A stretch of DNA of 64,000 bases from an uncultured Rhodoblastus sp. (lineage in GTDB: Bacteria > Pseudomonadota > Alphaproteobacteria > Rhizobiales > Beijerinckiaceae). The notes beneath the pieces are model-generated. The model worked only from the letters and a program-made list of their open reading frames with translations. It had not been told where the DNA came from and did no database searches. Location of the stretch: NCBI RefSeq assembly GCF_903903185.1, contig NZ_CAIUXT010000068.1, positions 1 through 64,000 on the forward strand. Reading direction: 5' to 3'. Below are positions 44,216-54,797 of this stretch, in pieces (position 1 is the stretch's first letter; every line of letters begins with the position of its first letter). A program made the translations under genes and the position numbers.

Positions 44216-44542
44216 ATGGATTTGGTCGTAAAACGCAAGTCTGCCTCTGTTTTCGCGAGCGGGCTGCTGGCGGCGGTATTGTCCACGGCGCCGGTGCGGG
44301 CGGATGGCGACATGCTTTTTGGCCAGCCGGCGCCACAACAATTCCTGCTCAACAAAATGCTGAATCCGCAAAGCAGCCAACACGCCGGAGGCAATGGACA
44401 AACCGCGGGGTCCGCCAATGGTCAAGCCTCAGGAGGCAACGGACAGGTTGCAGCGGGCGAAGCGGCGGAAGCCGATGAAGACGGACCCGGCCCCTATCCG
44501 AAGCGTTATTTGCTCAACAAGTTGTTCGACGCGAACAAGTGA
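44216..44542 (+). CDS. Small secreted protein with duplicated LLNK motif
   Basis: A 108-residue protein with a signal peptide (1-29, ending VRA-D). The mature part has an LLNKMLN box, a Gly/Asn/Gln/Ser-rich low-complexity middle, an acidic patch, and a second box, RYLLNKLFD, at the C-terminus. GGAG lies 8 nt before ATG 44216. No family recognised; the boxed ends may be binding motifs joined by a flexible linker. Confidence 0.6.
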   Translation: MDLVVKRKSASVFASGLLAAVLSTAPVRADGDMLFGQPAPQQFLLNKMLNPQSSQHAGGNGQTAGSANGQASGGNGQVAAGEAAEADEDGPGPYPKRYLLNKLFDANK

Positions 44543-44637
44543 TTTAGGCTTCCTGCCGCCGCGCGATTGGGTTTGGCAGGCGACGCGCTCGCCCATCAGC
44601 TTTCGGCGCGCCGCTCGCCTGGGTCAAACCGCCCGTC

Positions 44638-45288
44638 TTACGCCGCCTTTTGCGCGATATGGCCGATGCCGAACAGGCGCTTGAATTTTTTCACCCGGTT
44701 CGACCAGCGATGGCGGGCGACTTCGCGGTCGCGCGCTTCGACGTCGGTGCAATAATTCAGCATCACGTAGCGGCGCGGCCCGACGAAAGGCTTGTGGCCA
44801 TGCCAGGAATTGGGCTGGACACGGAAACAGACCGCGAGCCCGCCCTGCGGCGCCACTTCGGCGGCATAATCCTCGAGGTCCGTTCCCGAGCGCAACACCC
44901 GCAACTTGCCACCCTGCGTATCGGCCCAGTCGTCATTGAGATAGAGCAGCAGGGTCGCCACCTTGAATTTGGAATCGGCGTGGATGCGTCCGTCCTTGGC
45001 TTGGCAGTTGCAGCGCAAGGTGACCATGGTGGGGCGCCCGGTCAGGTCGATGCCGAGCTTTTCGCCAATGATGTTCCGCACCTCCGGTCCCTCCAATTCC
45101 TTGAGGAGACTGTCGAAACTCGGGCCGTACGAGGCCATTTCGGGCAGGAACAGACCGCCCATGTCGATCTTCGGATAATCCCGGATCGCGTCGGCGACGG
45201 CCTGCGGCGAAAGCAGGCCCGGCGTCACGGAATAGGGAAAAGGATCGGTCTGGGTGGCGGAGGCGCGAAAGGCGTCGTAATTCAGCAT
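44638..45288 (-). CDS. 2OG-Fe(II) oxygenase
   Basis: A 216-residue non-haem iron dioxygenase. H103 and D105 (RIHADSKFK), and a later His (H163 or H165) with Arg (NSWHGHKPFVGPRRYVMLNY), give the HxD...H facial triad and 2-oxoglutarate anchor. The fold is of the prolyl-4-hydroxylase type (ATLLLYLNDDW), but the substrate is unknown. The C-terminus is basic (RHRWSNRVKKFKRLFG). It lies 66 bp downstream of the alkB-like gene on the same strand. Confidence 0.88.
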   Translation of the reverse strand: MLNYDAFRASATQTDPFPYSVTPGLLSPQAVADAIRDYPKIDMGGLFLPEMASYGPSFDSLLKELEGPEVRNIIGEKLGIDLTGRPTMVTLRCNCQAKDGRIHADSKFKVATLLLYLNDDWADTQGGKLRVLRSGTDLEDYAAEVAPQGGLAVCFRVQPNSWHGHKPFVGPRRYVMLNYCTDVEARDREVARHRWSNRVKKFKRLFGIGHIAQKAA

Positions 45289-45354
45289 GGCGTCATCCCG
45301 CTATTGGCAACAGGCCTGTTTAATTTGGTCGCCAAAATTGCTCATTGACGCATG

Positions 45355-46563
45355 TCAAAGGCTTTGACGCCCGTCGGAAGCATTTTCGCCCCATCTCGCC
45401 AGAATATTTTCGCGCTGCGACGGCTCGACGTTGATCTTTGAAAAATCGCCGCCGACAAAAGCCACCAGCGCCGGATCGACCATGCGCCGCCACAGCCAGG
45501 GCAGCAGCACGATGAGGCTCATTCCGGCATAGCCGGTCGGCAATTGCGGCGCCTCTTCGCAATGGCGCAGCGCGGCGTAGCGGCGCATCGGAAAAGCGTG
45601 ATGATCCGAATGGCGCGGCAGCCGATAGAGCAGGATATTGGTCGCCAGATGGCTGGAATTCCAGGAATGGCGCGGTTCGCAGGGCTGGTAGCGGCCGTCG
45701 GCGCGCTTTTCGCGCAACAATCCGTAATGCTGCAGGTAGTTGATCATTTCCAGCATGGTCAGGCCGATGAAGGCTTGTAGCAGCAGCCACGGCAGCGCGC
45801 TCCAGCCGAGCCAGGCGACGAGGCCGGCGAAAAGCACGAAACTGAGCGCCCAGGCGTTGAGCGTATCGTTGCGCCAACTCCATGGCGATCTGCCGCGCTG
45901 CGCCAGCCGCTGCGTTTCAAGCCGCCACGCGGCGCTGACGCCGCCAAACAGGGTGCGCGGGTAAAAAGTGTAAAAGCTTTCGCCCATGCGCGCCGAGGAA
46001 AAATCTTCCGGCGTCGCCGCCCAGACGTGATGGCCGCCGTTGTGTTCGACGGTGAAATGGCCAAAAAATGTCGGCGCCAGCACGATTTTCGCCAGCCAGA
46101 TTTCGGGGAAAGTTGGTTTATGGCCAAGTTCATGGGCGTTGGCGATGGCGATGCCATTTGATATTCCGAGCGTGACCGCGAGACCGAATGAATCGACAAG
46201 GCCGAGGCCGCCATGAACCAGCATCCAGGCGCTCCAGATCAGCGACGCATATTGGATCGGCATCACCGCGCAGGCCAGCATGCGATAATAGGAATCGTTT
46301 TCTACAGCCCCGGCACTTGCGATCGAGCAGCCCGACCGGTCGACGCCGATAACCAGATCGAGGGCCGCGACCACGCCATAGACGAAAATCAGGCCAAACC
46401 ACCAAAACAGCGGCTGGGCGGTCGCCCGGACCAGCACGAAGGCGAGCAGGGGCAGCGCGGGCGGCAGGACGCCCATCAGCCAGAGCCAACGCTTTGTAAG
46501 GTGAGCATTATCCTCCCGGGCGGGTTCGGGCCGGCTTGGCGAGAATCTTCTGGCCTCGATCAA
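45355..46563 (-). CDS. alkB: Alkane 1-monooxygenase, AlkB family
   Basis: A 402-residue integral-membrane di-iron enzyme that hydroxylates terminal carbons of alkanes or similar chains. All histidine boxes are present: HELGHK (144-149), EHNGGHH (173-179), RHSDHH (317-322), plus NYLQHYGL with H279. About six membrane helices are visible. It uses a TTG start at 46563 with GGAGCGCTCC upstream. No rubredoxin gene or AlkS/TetR regulator is adjacent, so electron donors must be encoded elsewhere. It is divergent from metG. Confidence 0.92.
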   Translation of the reverse strand: MIEARRFSPSRPEPAREDNAHLTKRWLWLMGVLPPALPLLAFVLVRATAQPLFWWFGLIFVYGVVAALDLVIGVDRSGCSIASAGAVENDSYYRMLACAVMPIQYASLIWSAWMLVHGGLGLVDSFGLAVTLGISNGIAIANAHELGHKPTFPEIWLAKIVLAPTFFGHFTVEHNGGHHVWAATPEDFSSARMGESFYTFYPRTLFGGVSAAWRLETQRLAQRGRSPWSWRNDTLNAWALSFVLFAGLVAWLGWSALPWLLLQAFIGLTMLEMINYLQHYGLLREKRADGRYQPCEPRHSWNSSHLATNILLYRLPRHSDHHAFPMRRYAALRHCEEAPQLPTGYAGMSLIVLLPWLWRRMVDPALVAFVGGDFSKINVEPSQRENILARWGENASDGRQSL

Positions 46564-46745
46564 GGAGCGCTCCAGCGGATGACCATACGATTTTATCGCA
46601 GGTTCGAGATTGGGTATAATTTTTTTGGTTCTGAAATTCTCGCCGGCTCGCCCTCGGCTACCAAATGCGGAAATGTCTTTCCCTTGGAGCGCGCTTTCTC
46701 TAGTTTGCGCGGACGCTTCCGGAAAAATTCGAGACCGCCGCTTTC

Positions 46746-48314
46746 ATGCCTGAAAAGCTCCCCTATTACATTACCACCGCCATCCCCTACGCCAATGGCG
46801 CGCCGCATATTGGACATGCCTATGAACGCATCGCCACGGACGCTTTAGCTCGGTTCAATCGGCTTGACGGGCGCGACGTTTTGTTCGTCACGGGAATGGA
46901 CGAGCATGGGCTCAAGATGCAGCAGGCGGCGGCGCGTGAAAATCTGACGCCGCAGGCGCTTGCCGATCGCACGGCGGCGCAATTTCTTGCCATGGGCGAA
47001 AAGCTCAACGCCGTCGCGGACGATATCGTGCGCACTACCCAAGGACGCCACAAATTGGCGACGCAGGAAATCTGGCGACGCATGGCGGCCAATGGCGATA
47101 TTTATCTCTCCAAATACTCCGGCTGGTATTCGGTGCGCGATGAGGCCTATTACGACGAGGCCGAACTCACTTCCGGTCCCGACGGGGCCAGGATCGCGCC
47201 GAGCGGAACGCCGGTCGAGTGGGTCGAGGAGGAGAGTTATTTCTTCAGGCTTTCGGCCTATCGGGACCGCCTGCTCGCCCATTACGAGGCCAATCCCGAT
47301 TTTGTCACGCCGGAAAAATACCGCAACGAGATCGTCGCCTTCGTCAAGCGCGGACTCAACGATCTGTCGGTCAGCCGCACCACTTTCAATTGGGGCATAG
47401 AGGTCCCGGACGATCCGCGCCATGTCATGTATGTCTGGGTTGACGCCCTGACCAATTACCTGACCGGGACCGGCTTTCCCGTTCCTGGAGCAAGATCGCG
47501 ATTCTGGCCCGCCGACGCCCATGTGATCGGCAAGGACATTACCCGCTTCCACGCCATCTACTGGCCGGCTTTCCTGTTGTCGGCGGGCGTCTCTCTGCCG
47601 AAACACGTCGTCGTCCACGGCTTCCTGTTCAGTCGCGGCGAGAAAATGTCGAAATCGGTCGGCAATGTCGTCGATCCCTTCGCGCTCGCCGATCGTTATG
47701 GCGTCGATGCCCTGCGCTATTTCTTCCTGCGCGAGGTGCCATTCGGGCAGGATGGCAATTATTCGCACGAGGCCATCGTTGCGCGCATCAACGCCGATCT
47801 CGCCAATGACCTTGGCAATCTGGCGCAGCGGTCGTTGTCGATGATCGCCAGGAATTGCGGCGGCGTTATCCCCGAACAGGGCGACGTTTTAGACGCCGAC
47901 GTCGCCCTGCTAACCAAGGCCTATGACGCCGTGCAGGCGGTGCGCGCGGAAATGAACCGCTATATGCCCCACGGCGCGCTTGGCGAAATCTGGTCGGTGG
48001 TCGCCGAGGCCAACCGCTATTTCGCCGGACAGGAGCCCTGGAAACTGGGCAAGAACGATCCGGCGCGCCGCGACAGCGTCCTGTTTGCAACCGTCGAGAC
48101 CTTGCGGGTCGTCGGCATCCTTTGCCAACCCTTCATCCCTGAGGCGGCGAGCAAATTGCTTGACCTGCTGTCCGTGCGCGCCGACGAGCGCGATTTCGCC
48201 TATGCGACGCCGGAACATCGGCTTTTTGCCGGCGTCGGCCTGCCGGCCCCCTCAGCGATCTTCCCGCGCTATGTCGAACCGGATGAGCCTTTGGGCAAGG
48301 AGATGGCGCCATGA
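46746..48314 (+). CDS. metG: Methionyl-tRNA synthetase
   Basis: Charges tRNA-Met, with 522 residues. The class I signatures are [14 protein letters not shown] and [15 protein letters not shown]. The zinc-knuckle cysteines of the E. coli enzyme and the C-terminal EMAP-like dimer domain are absent, as in the short alphaproteobacterial form. It starts a four-gene rightward string, overlapping tatD by 4 nt. Confidence 0.97.
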   Translation: MPEKLPYYITTAIPYANGAPHIGHAYERIATDALARFNRLDGRDVLFVTGMDEHGLKMQQAAARENLTPQALADRTAAQFLAMGEKLNAVADDIVRTTQGRHKLATQEIWRRMAANGDIYLSKYSGWYSVRDEAYYDEAELTSGPDGARIAPSGTPVEWVEEESYFFRLSAYRDRLLAHYEANPDFVTPEKYRNEIVAFVKRGLNDLSVSRTTFNWGIEVPDDPRHVMYVWVDALTNYLTGTGFPVPGARSRFWPADAHVIGKDITRFHAIYWPAFLLSAGVSLPKHVVVHGFLFSRGEKMSKSVGNVVDPFALADRYGVDALRYFFLREVPFGQDGNYSHEAIVARINADLANDLGNLAQRSLSMIARNCGGVIPEQGDVLDADVALLTKAYDAVQAVRAEMNRYMPHGALGEIWSVVAEANRYFAGQEPWKLGKNDPARRDSVLFATVETLRVVGILCQPFIPEAASKLLDLLSVRADERDFAYATPEHRLFAGVGLPAPSAIFPRYVEPDEPLGKEMAP

Positions 48315-49099
48315 GGCTCATCGATACCCATTGCCATCTCGATTTTCCCGAACTCGCCGCCGACCGCGCCGGCGTGCTGGCTCGCGCCGGTTCGGTGGGT
48401 GTGGAGCGGATGATCACCATTTGCACCGAGGTCGAAAAATTCCCGGGCGTCGCCGCCATCGCCGAGAGCGCTCCGGAAATTTTCTGCTCGGTCGGCGCCC
48501 ATCCCAATCACGCCCATAAGGAGCGGGAGTTTTCCGCCGATGAACTGGCGGAACTGGCGCGGCATCCCAAATGCGTCGCCATTGGCGAGACGGGTCTCGA
48601 CTATCATTACGACCGGGCGCCGCGCGATCTCGCGCGCCGGGTTTTTCGCACACACATCGCCGCCGCGCGAAAAACCGGGCTGCCTCTGGTCATCCATAGC
48701 CGCGACGCCGACGCCGACATGGCGGAGATACTGACCGAGGAAATGGCCAGGGGCGAATTCAAGGCGCTGCTGCACTGCTTTACCTCCAGCCGCGAACTGG
48801 CGGCGGCGGCGCTGGCGCTCGGGTGTTACATTTCGTTTTCCGGCGTCGTCACCTTCAAGAATTCGCAAAACCTGCGCGATATTGCCGAAATCGTGCCGCT
48901 GGAGCGGTTGCTGGTCGAGACCGATGCGCCTTTCCTCGCGCCGGCGCCGCATCGCGGCAAGACCAACGAGCCTGCCTTTGTCGCCGAGACCGCGAAGCTG
49001 CTGGCCAGGGTCAAGGGAATCGAACTCGACGCCTTCGCCGAGGAAACATCTGTCAATGCTTTGCGCCTGTTCGATAAAATGGCTTCGTACAAAGCATGA
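48311..49099 (+). CDS. tatD: TatD family metal-dependent deoxyribonuclease/hydrolase
   Basis: A 262-residue TIM-barrel hydrolase with metal ligands IDTHCHLDF (start), [25 protein letters not shown] and [10 protein letters not shown]. It may act as a 3'-5' exonuclease or D-aminoacyl-tRNA deacylase-like quality control enzyme. Linkage metG-tatD-MBL is common in Rhizobiales. Both ends overlap neighbours (ATGA). Confidence 0.93.
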   Translation: MRLIDTHCHLDFPELAADRAGVLARAGSVGVERMITICTEVEKFPGVAAIAESAPEIFCSVGAHPNHAHKEREFSADELAELARHPKCVAIGETGLDYHYDRAPRDLARRVFRTHIAAARKTGLPLVIHSRDADADMAEILTEEMARGEFKALLHCFTSSRELAAAALALGCYISFSGVVTFKNSQNLRDIAEIVPLERLLVETDAPFLAPAPHRGKTNEPAFVAETAKLLARVKGIELDAFAEETSVNALRLFDKMASYKA

Positions 49100-49887
49100 G
49101 CATCGAGATCGTCATTCTCGGCTGTGGATCGTCGGGCGGGGTTCCGCGCGTCGCCCAGGGCTGGGGTCAATGCGACCCGGCCAATCCGCGCAACCGTCGC
49201 CGCCGCTGCGCCATCATGGTCGAGCAGGGCGGACTTGAACCGACCCGGCTGCTGGTAGACGCGGGCGCCGATTTACGCGAGCAGTTGATCGCCCAGGACA
49301 TCCACAGGCTCGACGCGCTGCTGTTGACCCATGCCCATGCCGATCATTGCCATGGGATCGACGACTTGCGGCCGCTGACCATGGTGATGCATCGCCTGAT
49401 CGACTGCTATCTCGACGGTCCGACCTGGGAAAAGATTGGCGCACGTTTCAATTATTGTTTCGAGACCCCGCCGGGCAGCAATTATCCTCCGCTTTATGTT
49501 CCGCATCGGCTGACGCCCGGCGTTCCCTTCGCGCCATCGGGGCCCGGCGGCGAATTGAAAACCCTGCCCTTCCGTCTCAACCACGGCGACATCGACGCGC
49601 TGGGCTTCCGCTTCGGCGACTGCGCCTATACGCCGGATGTCAAATATGTGCCGGACGAGAGTTTAGCCTTTCTCGAAAACCTCGACCTGTGGATTGTCGA
49701 CGCCTTGCGCTACCGCTCGCATCCGAGCCATTTGTCGCTCGGGGAAACGCTGGAACTGATCGCGCATTTCCGCCCGAAGCGCGCCGTCCTGACCAATCTT
49801 CATACCGATCTCGACTACGAGACCTTGCGCCGCACGCTGCCGGAAGGCGTCGAACCGGCCTATGACGGCATGAGGCTGAGGGTCTGA
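49096..49887 (+). CDS. MBL-fold metallohydrolase (PhnP-like)
   Basis: A 263-residue metallo-beta-lactamase-fold enzyme with H79-x-H81-x-D83-H84 (LTHAHADHCHGIDDLR) and a late LTNLHTDLDY. The N-terminal ILGCGSSGGVPRV resembles PhnP/cyclic phosphodiesterases. The substrate is not known for this group. It is coupled to tatD by a 4-nt overlap. Confidence 0.88.
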   Translation: MSIEIVILGCGSSGGVPRVAQGWGQCDPANPRNRRRRCAIMVEQGGLEPTRLLVDAGADLREQLIAQDIHRLDALLLTHAHADHCHGIDDLRPLTMVMHRLIDCYLDGPTWEKIGARFNYCFETPPGSNYPPLYVPHRLTPGVPFAPSGPGGELKTLPFRLNHGDIDALGFRFGDCAYTPDVKYVPDESLAFLENLDLWIVDALRYRSHPSHLSLGETLELIAHFRPKRAVLTNLHTDLDYETLRRTLPEGVEPAYDGMRLRV

Positions 49888-49901
49888 CGGAAGGATTTTT
49901 C

Positions 49902-50756
49902 TTGGATCGGCTCGCCGAACATTACGCTCATTGCGACGCGGCCTTGCGCGAAAACGACCGCGACCGCTGGCTGGCCTGCCTGTTCGCGCCCGATGCGGCG
50001 CGGCCGCAGCTGTTCGCGCTCTATGCGTTCAACGCCGAAGTCTCGCGGATTCGCGGCCATGTTTCGCAGCCGATCCTTGGCGAAATGCGGCTGCAATGGT
50101 GGCTCGACGCGCTGAACGAGGGGCCGGGCGGCGAAGCCCGGGGCGATCCGCGCGCCCACCCGGTTGCGGACGCGCTGCTGGCTACGATCGCAGCGAAAAA
50201 CCTGCCGCGCCAACCTCTTTGCGATCTGTTGGAGGCGCGGCGTTTCGATCTTTACGACGACCCGGCGCCGGACCTGCACTTTCTCGAAGCCTATTGCGGC
50301 GAAACCTGTTCGTCGCTGTTTCTGTTGGCCGGCTTGATCCTCGGCGGGACGGGGGGAAGGGACAGCGCCGAGGCCGCCGGACGCGCCGGTTGCGCCTATG
50401 CGTTCACCGGGCTGCTAAGGGCTTTTCCGTGGCATGTCGCAAACCGGCAATGTTATGTCCCGCGCGATGTGCTGGCGCGCCATGGGCTTGAGCCGCAAAA
50501 CCTGTTCGGTCGCGAGGACAGCCCGGCCTTGAGGGCGGCTCTGGCGGAAATGCGGGCTTTGGCCCGCGACCATCTGGCGTCGGCGCGCAAAGTCGTCGCT
50601 TACCTGCCCGAGGCAGAGCGCCTCGCTTACCGTGCGCTCAGCCTGCCTGAGCTTTATCTATGCGAGATGGAGCGCAAGGATTACGAACCCTTCAAGACGC
50701 TGGTCGAGGTCGCGCAATGGCGCCGCCAATGGGCCTTGTGGCGGGGAAAAATCTAG
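49902..50756 (+). CDS. Squalene/phytoene-synthase-fold protein, NDUFAF6-like (probably non-enzymatic)
   Basis: A 284-residue protein with the trans-prenyltransferase fold. The aspartate-rich motifs needed by true squalene or phytoene synthases are missing: the first reads YAFNAEVSRIRG and the second region reads FTGLLRAFPWHVANRQCYVP. That is the pattern of the NDUFAF6/SicY group, which helps assemble respiratory complex I in mitochondria. A role in complex I assembly is therefore more likely than isoprenoid synthesis. TTG 49902 has GGAAGGA upstream. The stop codons of this gene and the convergent 77-residue gene overlap. Confidence 0.82.
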   Translation: MDRLAEHYAHCDAALRENDRDRWLACLFAPDAARPQLFALYAFNAEVSRIRGHVSQPILGEMRLQWWLDALNEGPGGEARGDPRAHPVADALLATIAAKNLPRQPLCDLLEARRFDLYDDPAPDLHFLEAYCGETCSSLFLLAGLILGGTGGRDSAEAAGRAGCAYAFTGLLRAFPWHVANRQCYVPRDVLARHGLEPQNLFGREDSPALRAALAEMRALARDHLASARKVVAYLPEAERLAYRALSLPELYLCEMERKDYEPFKTLVEVAQWRRQWALWRGKI

Positions 50757-50986
50757 AAACCGTAGAATTTTTCGCGCAGGGCGTCTTCATAGGCCTTCTT
50801 GGCCGCCTTGACCTTGTTGCGGATGTCGTCCTCGTCAAACGCCGCCTGTTCCCATTTGTCGACTTCGGCGACATCGTGGGGAGTCGAGGCGAGGTCTTCC
50901 TCCTGTCTGATCGCGGCGATCCATTGCTCCACCGCCGCTTTGTATTCGCCCTGCAAACGGTCGAGTTCGCTGGTGTTCTGGTCCAT
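50753..50986 (-). CDS. Conserved small hypothetical protein
   Basis: A 77-residue acidic, mainly helical protein (LDRLQGEYKAAVEQWIAAIRQEEDLAS, WEQAAFDEDDIRNKVKAAKKAYEDALR) ending in FYGF. ATG 50986 is supported by GGAGG. Function unknown. It converges on the NDUFAF6-like gene. Confidence 0.75.
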   Translation of the reverse strand: MDQNTSELDRLQGEYKAAVEQWIAAIRQEEDLASTPHDVAEVDKWEQAAFDEDDIRNKVKAAKKAYEDALREKFYGF

Positions 50987-51075
50987 GGCGGGCCTCCAAT
51001 GGTGAAAGCTTATGGCGCCCGCGTGAACCTGCGAAGACAAAGGATCAGCGCGGAGGATAGCCTCACGATGCGCGG

Positions 51076-52488
51076 TTACAGCGCTGTCGCCATCAACCAC
51101 GCAGCCATGTCGCCCTCCGCGCGCTCCGACAGGGCCCGCTTTTTCGCCAGCGCCTTTTCCGGCCCGCGCAGGCGCTTGCCGTCCGGCGATTTGGGCGAAA
51201 ATTCCATCGGCGGGAACAGGCCGAAATTGACGTTCATCGGCTGGAACGAGCGCGGTCCGGCGTCGATGCTTTCGATATGGCCGCCGGTGATGTGGTTGAG
51301 CAGGGCGCCGATGGCGGTGGTCTGGGGCGGCGGGACCGTGCCAAGCCCGAGCCGATCGAAGGCCGCCATGCGCCCGGCGATCAGACCGACGGCGGCGCTT
51401 TCGACATAGCCTTCGCAGCCGGTGATCTGGCCGGCGAAGCGCAGCCGGTTTTGCGCCCGCAGCCGCAGCGAGGCGTCGAGCACTTTGGGCGAGTTGAGAA
51501 ACGTATTGCGGTGCAATCCGCCGAGCCGGGCGAATTCGGCGCGCTCCAGTCCCGGAATCATTCGAAAAACTTCCGCCTGCGCGCCATAGAGCAGCTTGGT
51601 CTGGAACCCGACCATATTGTAGAGCGTACCCAGCGCGTTATCCTGCCGCAATTGCACGATGGCGCAGGGTTTTACCATCGGGTCGTGCGGATTGGTCAGG
51701 CCGACCGGCTTCATCGGCCCATGGCGCAGGGTCTCGCGGCCGCGCTCGGCCATGACTTCGATCGGCAGGCAGCCGTCGAAATAGGGCGTCTTCTCGAAAT
51801 CCTTGAATTGCGTCTTCGGGCCGGCAATCAGGGCGTCGATGAAGGCGTCATAGGTTGCGCGGTCGAGCGGGCAGTTGATGTAATCGGCGCCCGTGCCGCC
51901 CGGTCCCGCCTTGTCGTAGCGCGACTGGAGCCAGGCCTTGTCCATGTCGATGGACTCGGCGTGCACAATCGGTGCGATGGCGTCGAAAAAGGCCAGTTCC
52001 GCCTCGCCGGTCAGCGCGCCTATCGCCTGCGCCAGAGCCGGCGAGGTCAAGGGCCCGCTGGCGACGATGACATTGTCCCAGTCTTCAGGCGGCAGGCCCG
52101 CAACCTCTTCGCGACGAATTTCGATCAGCGGTTCGGCTTCGAGCGCCGCCGTCACGCTTTGCGCGAAACCGTCGCGGTCGACCGCCAGAGCGCCGCCCGC
52201 CGGTACTTGATGGGCGTCGGCGCAGCGCAGGATCAGCGATTCCATCGCCCGCATTTCTCGATGCAGCACGCCGACCGCATTGCCCAAAGCGTCGTCGGAG
52301 CGGAAGGAATTGGAACAGACCAGTTCCGCGAGAAAATCCGTGCGATGCGCCTCGGTGGCGCGTCCGGGGCGCATTTCGTGGAGCACGACGGGCACGCCGG
52401 CGCGGGCGATCTGCCAGGCGGCTTCGGAACCGGCGAGGCCGCCGCCGATCACATGGACGGGGCGGGGAGGGAAGGTTTTCTGATTCAT
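51076..52488 (-). CDS. trmFO: Methylenetetrahydrofolate-tRNA-(uracil-5-)-methyltransferase
   Basis: A folate/FAD-dependent enzyme forming m5U54 (T54) in tRNA; 470 residues. Signatures are the FAD-binding [70 protein letters not shown] and [14 protein letters not shown]. Its presence implies that this organism makes T54 by the folate rather than the TrmA route. Confidence 0.97.
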   Translation of the reverse strand: MNQKTFPPRPVHVIGGGLAGSEAAWQIARAGVPVVLHEMRPGRATEAHRTDFLAELVCSNSFRSDDALGNAVGVLHREMRAMESLILRCADAHQVPAGGALAVDRDGFAQSVTAALEAEPLIEIRREEVAGLPPEDWDNVIVASGPLTSPALAQAIGALTGEAELAFFDAIAPIVHAESIDMDKAWLQSRYDKAGPGGTGADYINCPLDRATYDAFIDALIAGPKTQFKDFEKTPYFDGCLPIEVMAERGRETLRHGPMKPVGLTNPHDPMVKPCAIVQLRQDNALGTLYNMVGFQTKLLYGAQAEVFRMIPGLERAEFARLGGLHRNTFLNSPKVLDASLRLRAQNRLRFAGQITGCEGYVESAAVGLIAGRMAAFDRLGLGTVPPPQTTAIGALLNHITGGHIESIDAGPRSFQPMNVNFGLFPPMEFSPKSPDGKRLRGPEKALAKKRALSERAEGDMAAWLMATAL

Positions 52489-52591
52489 CGCGCTACCTAA
52501 GGCGCCGACGCCGCAAAAAGCCAGCGCAAAGCTCGCATTCGGCCCCGCGTCGTGCTAACCCGCAGTTCCAAATTTCGCTCAAGGGAAGCGC

Positions 52592-53272
52592 ATGTCCGAT
52601 ATTTTCCGCGAAGTCGATGAAGACGTCCAACGCGACCGGCTGGCCGAGTTCTGGGAAAAATATTCCATCGCCGTCTACGGTCTGGCCGTGGCCGTTGTCG
52701 TCGGAACGGCGATCTTCGCCTATCTGCGCCATCAGAAACAGACAGAGGCGGAAGCCGCCGGGGCGCTTTACGAGGCCGCCGAGACGCTGGCCAGCCAGAA
52801 GAAGCCGGAGGCCGCCGCGCGCGCGTTTGACGAGTTGGCGCGTACCGCGCCGCAGGGCTATCGCATCCTGTCGCGGCTGCGCGCCGCCGGGGAGACGGGC
52901 CTCACCGACCGCGCGGCGGGCGTCAAGGCGTTCGACCTCATCGCCGCCGAGCCGGGGCTCGATCCCCTGCTCGTCGATCTGGCGCGGCTTCGCGCGGGGC
53001 TGCTGCGTGTGGACGAGGCCGACAAGACCGAGCTGGAGCAGCGTTTCACCGCCTTGCTCAACGGCCCGTTCCGCCATTCCGCGCGCGAATTTCTCGGGCT
53101 GGCGGCATTGAAACGCGGCGATTACGAGAGCGCGGGCAAATATTTCGACCAGCTTGTGGTTGACCCGAACGCCCCGGCCAATCTGCGCCAGCGCGTGCAG
53201 GCCCTTTTGTCGGTGGTGCGCGGCGGCGGCAAATTCGCCGCTCCGGCCGCCGCCGAGCCGGCCCAGAAATAA
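52592..53272 (+). CDS. Membrane-anchored TPR protein, YfgM/ancillary SecYEG-like
   Basis: A 226-residue protein with one membrane helix at about residues 26-47 ([21 protein letters not shown]) and a helical periplasmic part matching TPR_21 ([22 protein letters not shown] at the start). E. coli YfgM, a partner of PpiD and SecYEG, has the same layout and is also near der. The Ala/Pro tail ([12 protein letters not shown]) is variable. ATG 52592 follows GGGAAGCGC; der begins 7 bp after its stop. Confidence 0.85.
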   Translation: MSDIFREVDEDVQRDRLAEFWEKYSIAVYGLAVAVVVGTAIFAYLRHQKQTEAEAAGALYEAAETLASQKKPEAAARAFDELARTAPQGYRILSRLRAAGETGLTDRAAGVKAFDLIAAEPGLDPLLVDLARLRAGLLRVDEADKTELEQRFTALLNGPFRHSAREFLGLAALKRGDYESAGKYFDQLVVDPNAPANLRQRVQALLSVVRGGGKFAAPAAAEPAQK

Positions 53273-53279
53273 GGACCAA

Positions 53280-54695
53280 ATGACTTTCACAGTCGCCATT
53301 ATCGGGCGCCCCAATGTCGGCAAATCCACTTTGTTCAACCGGCTGGTCGGCAAGAAGCTGGCCTTGGTCGATGACCAGCCGGGGGTGACGCGCGACCGGC
53401 GCTCCGGCGAGGCGAGGCTCGGCGACCTCAGCTTCACCGTCATCGACACGGCGGGGCTGGAGGAGAGCGCCGCGGATTCCCTCACCGGCCGGATGCGCGC
53501 CCAGACCGAAAGCGCCATCGGGGAGGCCGACGCGATCTTTTTCCTGATGGACGCGCGCGTCGGGGTGACGCCGGAAGACCGCCATTTCGCGGCGCTGGTC
53601 AGGCGCGCGGGAAAACCCTTGATGCTGATCGCCAACAAGGCGGAGGGCCGGGCCGGGGAATCGGGCGCCTATGACGCGTTTTCGCTCGGCCTCGGCGATC
53701 CCATCGCGCTTTCCGCCGAACATGGCGACGGGTTCGCCGAGCTTTACGCCTCGCTGCTCGAAGCCCTGCCCGAAGCCACGGCGCTGACCGGCGAGGACGA
53801 GGAAAGGGCCGAAAGGCTGGTGCTCGCCGACGACGAGGACGGCAGCGAACTCGATCTGACCAAGCCGTTGCGCATCGCCATCGTCGGGCGGCCCAACGCC
53901 GGCAAATCGACCCTGATCAACCGGCTGCTCGGCGAGGAGAGGCTGCTGGTGGGGCCAGAGGCCGGCATCACCCGCGATTCCATCGGCGTCGATTTCGTCT
54001 GGCGCAAGGGCGACGTCGAGCGCGGGATGAAGATTTTCGACACGGCGGGCATGCGCCGGCGCGCCAATGTGCAGGAAAAGCTCGAAAAGCTCGCGGTCGC
54101 CGACGCCCTGCGCGCCGTGCGTTTCGCCGAAGTGGTGGTGGTTCTGCTCGACGCGACGATTCCGTTCGAGAAACAGGACCTGACCATCACCGATCTTGCG
54201 GCGCGCGAGGGCCGGGCGCTGGTGATCGGCGTCAATAAATGGGACCTGATCGCGGACAAGGGCCCAAAGCTGATCGAATTGCGCGAGGAGGCGGCGCGGC
54301 TGTTGCCGCAGGTGCGCGGCGTGCCGGTGGTTCCGGTTTCCGGCGCGACGGGGCAGGGGCTCGACGAGCTGATGGCGGCGGTGCTTCGCGTCCATGAAGT
54401 CTGGAACCGCCGCATTTCCACGGCGAAACTCAACCGCTGGCTGGAGGCGGTGCTCGACCACCAGCCGCCGCCCGCCGTCGCGGGGCGGCGCATCAAGATC
54501 CGCTACATGACCCAGCCCAAGGCGCGACCGCCGCATTTCGTGCTGTTCGGCAACCAGCTCGACGAACTGGCGGAAAGCTACCAGCGCTTTCTCGCCAATG
54601 GCCTGCGCGAGACCTTTGCGCTGCATGGCACGCCGATCCGCATCACCATGAAACAGGGCGAAAACCCCTATGCGGGCCGCAAGCGGAAGCGGTAG
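53280..54695 (+). CDS. der: Ribosome assembly GTPase Der (EngA)
   Basis: A 471-residue tandem GTPase needed for 50S subunit assembly. Domain 1 has GRPNVGKST and DTAGLEE; domain 2 has [32 protein letters not shown] and NKWD. A KH-like C-terminal domain follows and ends in a basic stretch (AGRKRKR). The first-domain base motif reads ANKAEG, as in many alphaproteobacteria. ATG 53280 has AAGGA just upstream. Confidence 0.96.
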   Translation: MTFTVAIIGRPNVGKSTLFNRLVGKKLALVDDQPGVTRDRRSGEARLGDLSFTVIDTAGLEESAADSLTGRMRAQTESAIGEADAIFFLMDARVGVTPEDRHFAALVRRAGKPLMLIANKAEGRAGESGAYDAFSLGLGDPIALSAEHGDGFAELYASLLEALPEATALTGEDEERAERLVLADDEDGSELDLTKPLRIAIVGRPNAGKSTLINRLLGEERLLVGPEAGITRDSIGVDFVWRKGDVERGMKIFDTAGMRRRANVQEKLEKLAVADALRAVRFAEVVVVLLDATIPFEKQDLTITDLAAREGRALVIGVNKWDLIADKGPKLIELREEAARLLPQVRGVPVVPVSGATGQGLDELMAAVLRVHEVWNRRISTAKLNRWLEAVLDHQPPPAVAGRRIKIRYMTQPKARPPHFVLFGNQLDELAESYQRFLANGLRETFALHGTPIRITMKQGENPYAGRKRKR

Positions 54696-54781
54696 GCTTC
54701 GCGAATTCGGGCAATTTCAAAAAGTGAAAGTGAAAATGGCGGGGAAAGCCGGGTTTTTCCGGGACGAGTTTGTTCTTGTTT

Positions 54782-54797
54782 TGTTTCACGTGAAACG
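54782..54797. promoter_or_regulatory. parS-like centromere site
   Basis: TGTTTCACGTGAAACG contains the perfect 14-bp palindrome GTTTCACGTGAAAC and agrees at 15 of 16 positions with the ParB recognition sequence TGTTTCACGTGAAACA. It lies in a 446-bp gap (54696-55141) between der and the SulP gene, which has no other clear feature. parS sites usually cluster near oriC and parAB, which are not in this window. Confidence 0.65.
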
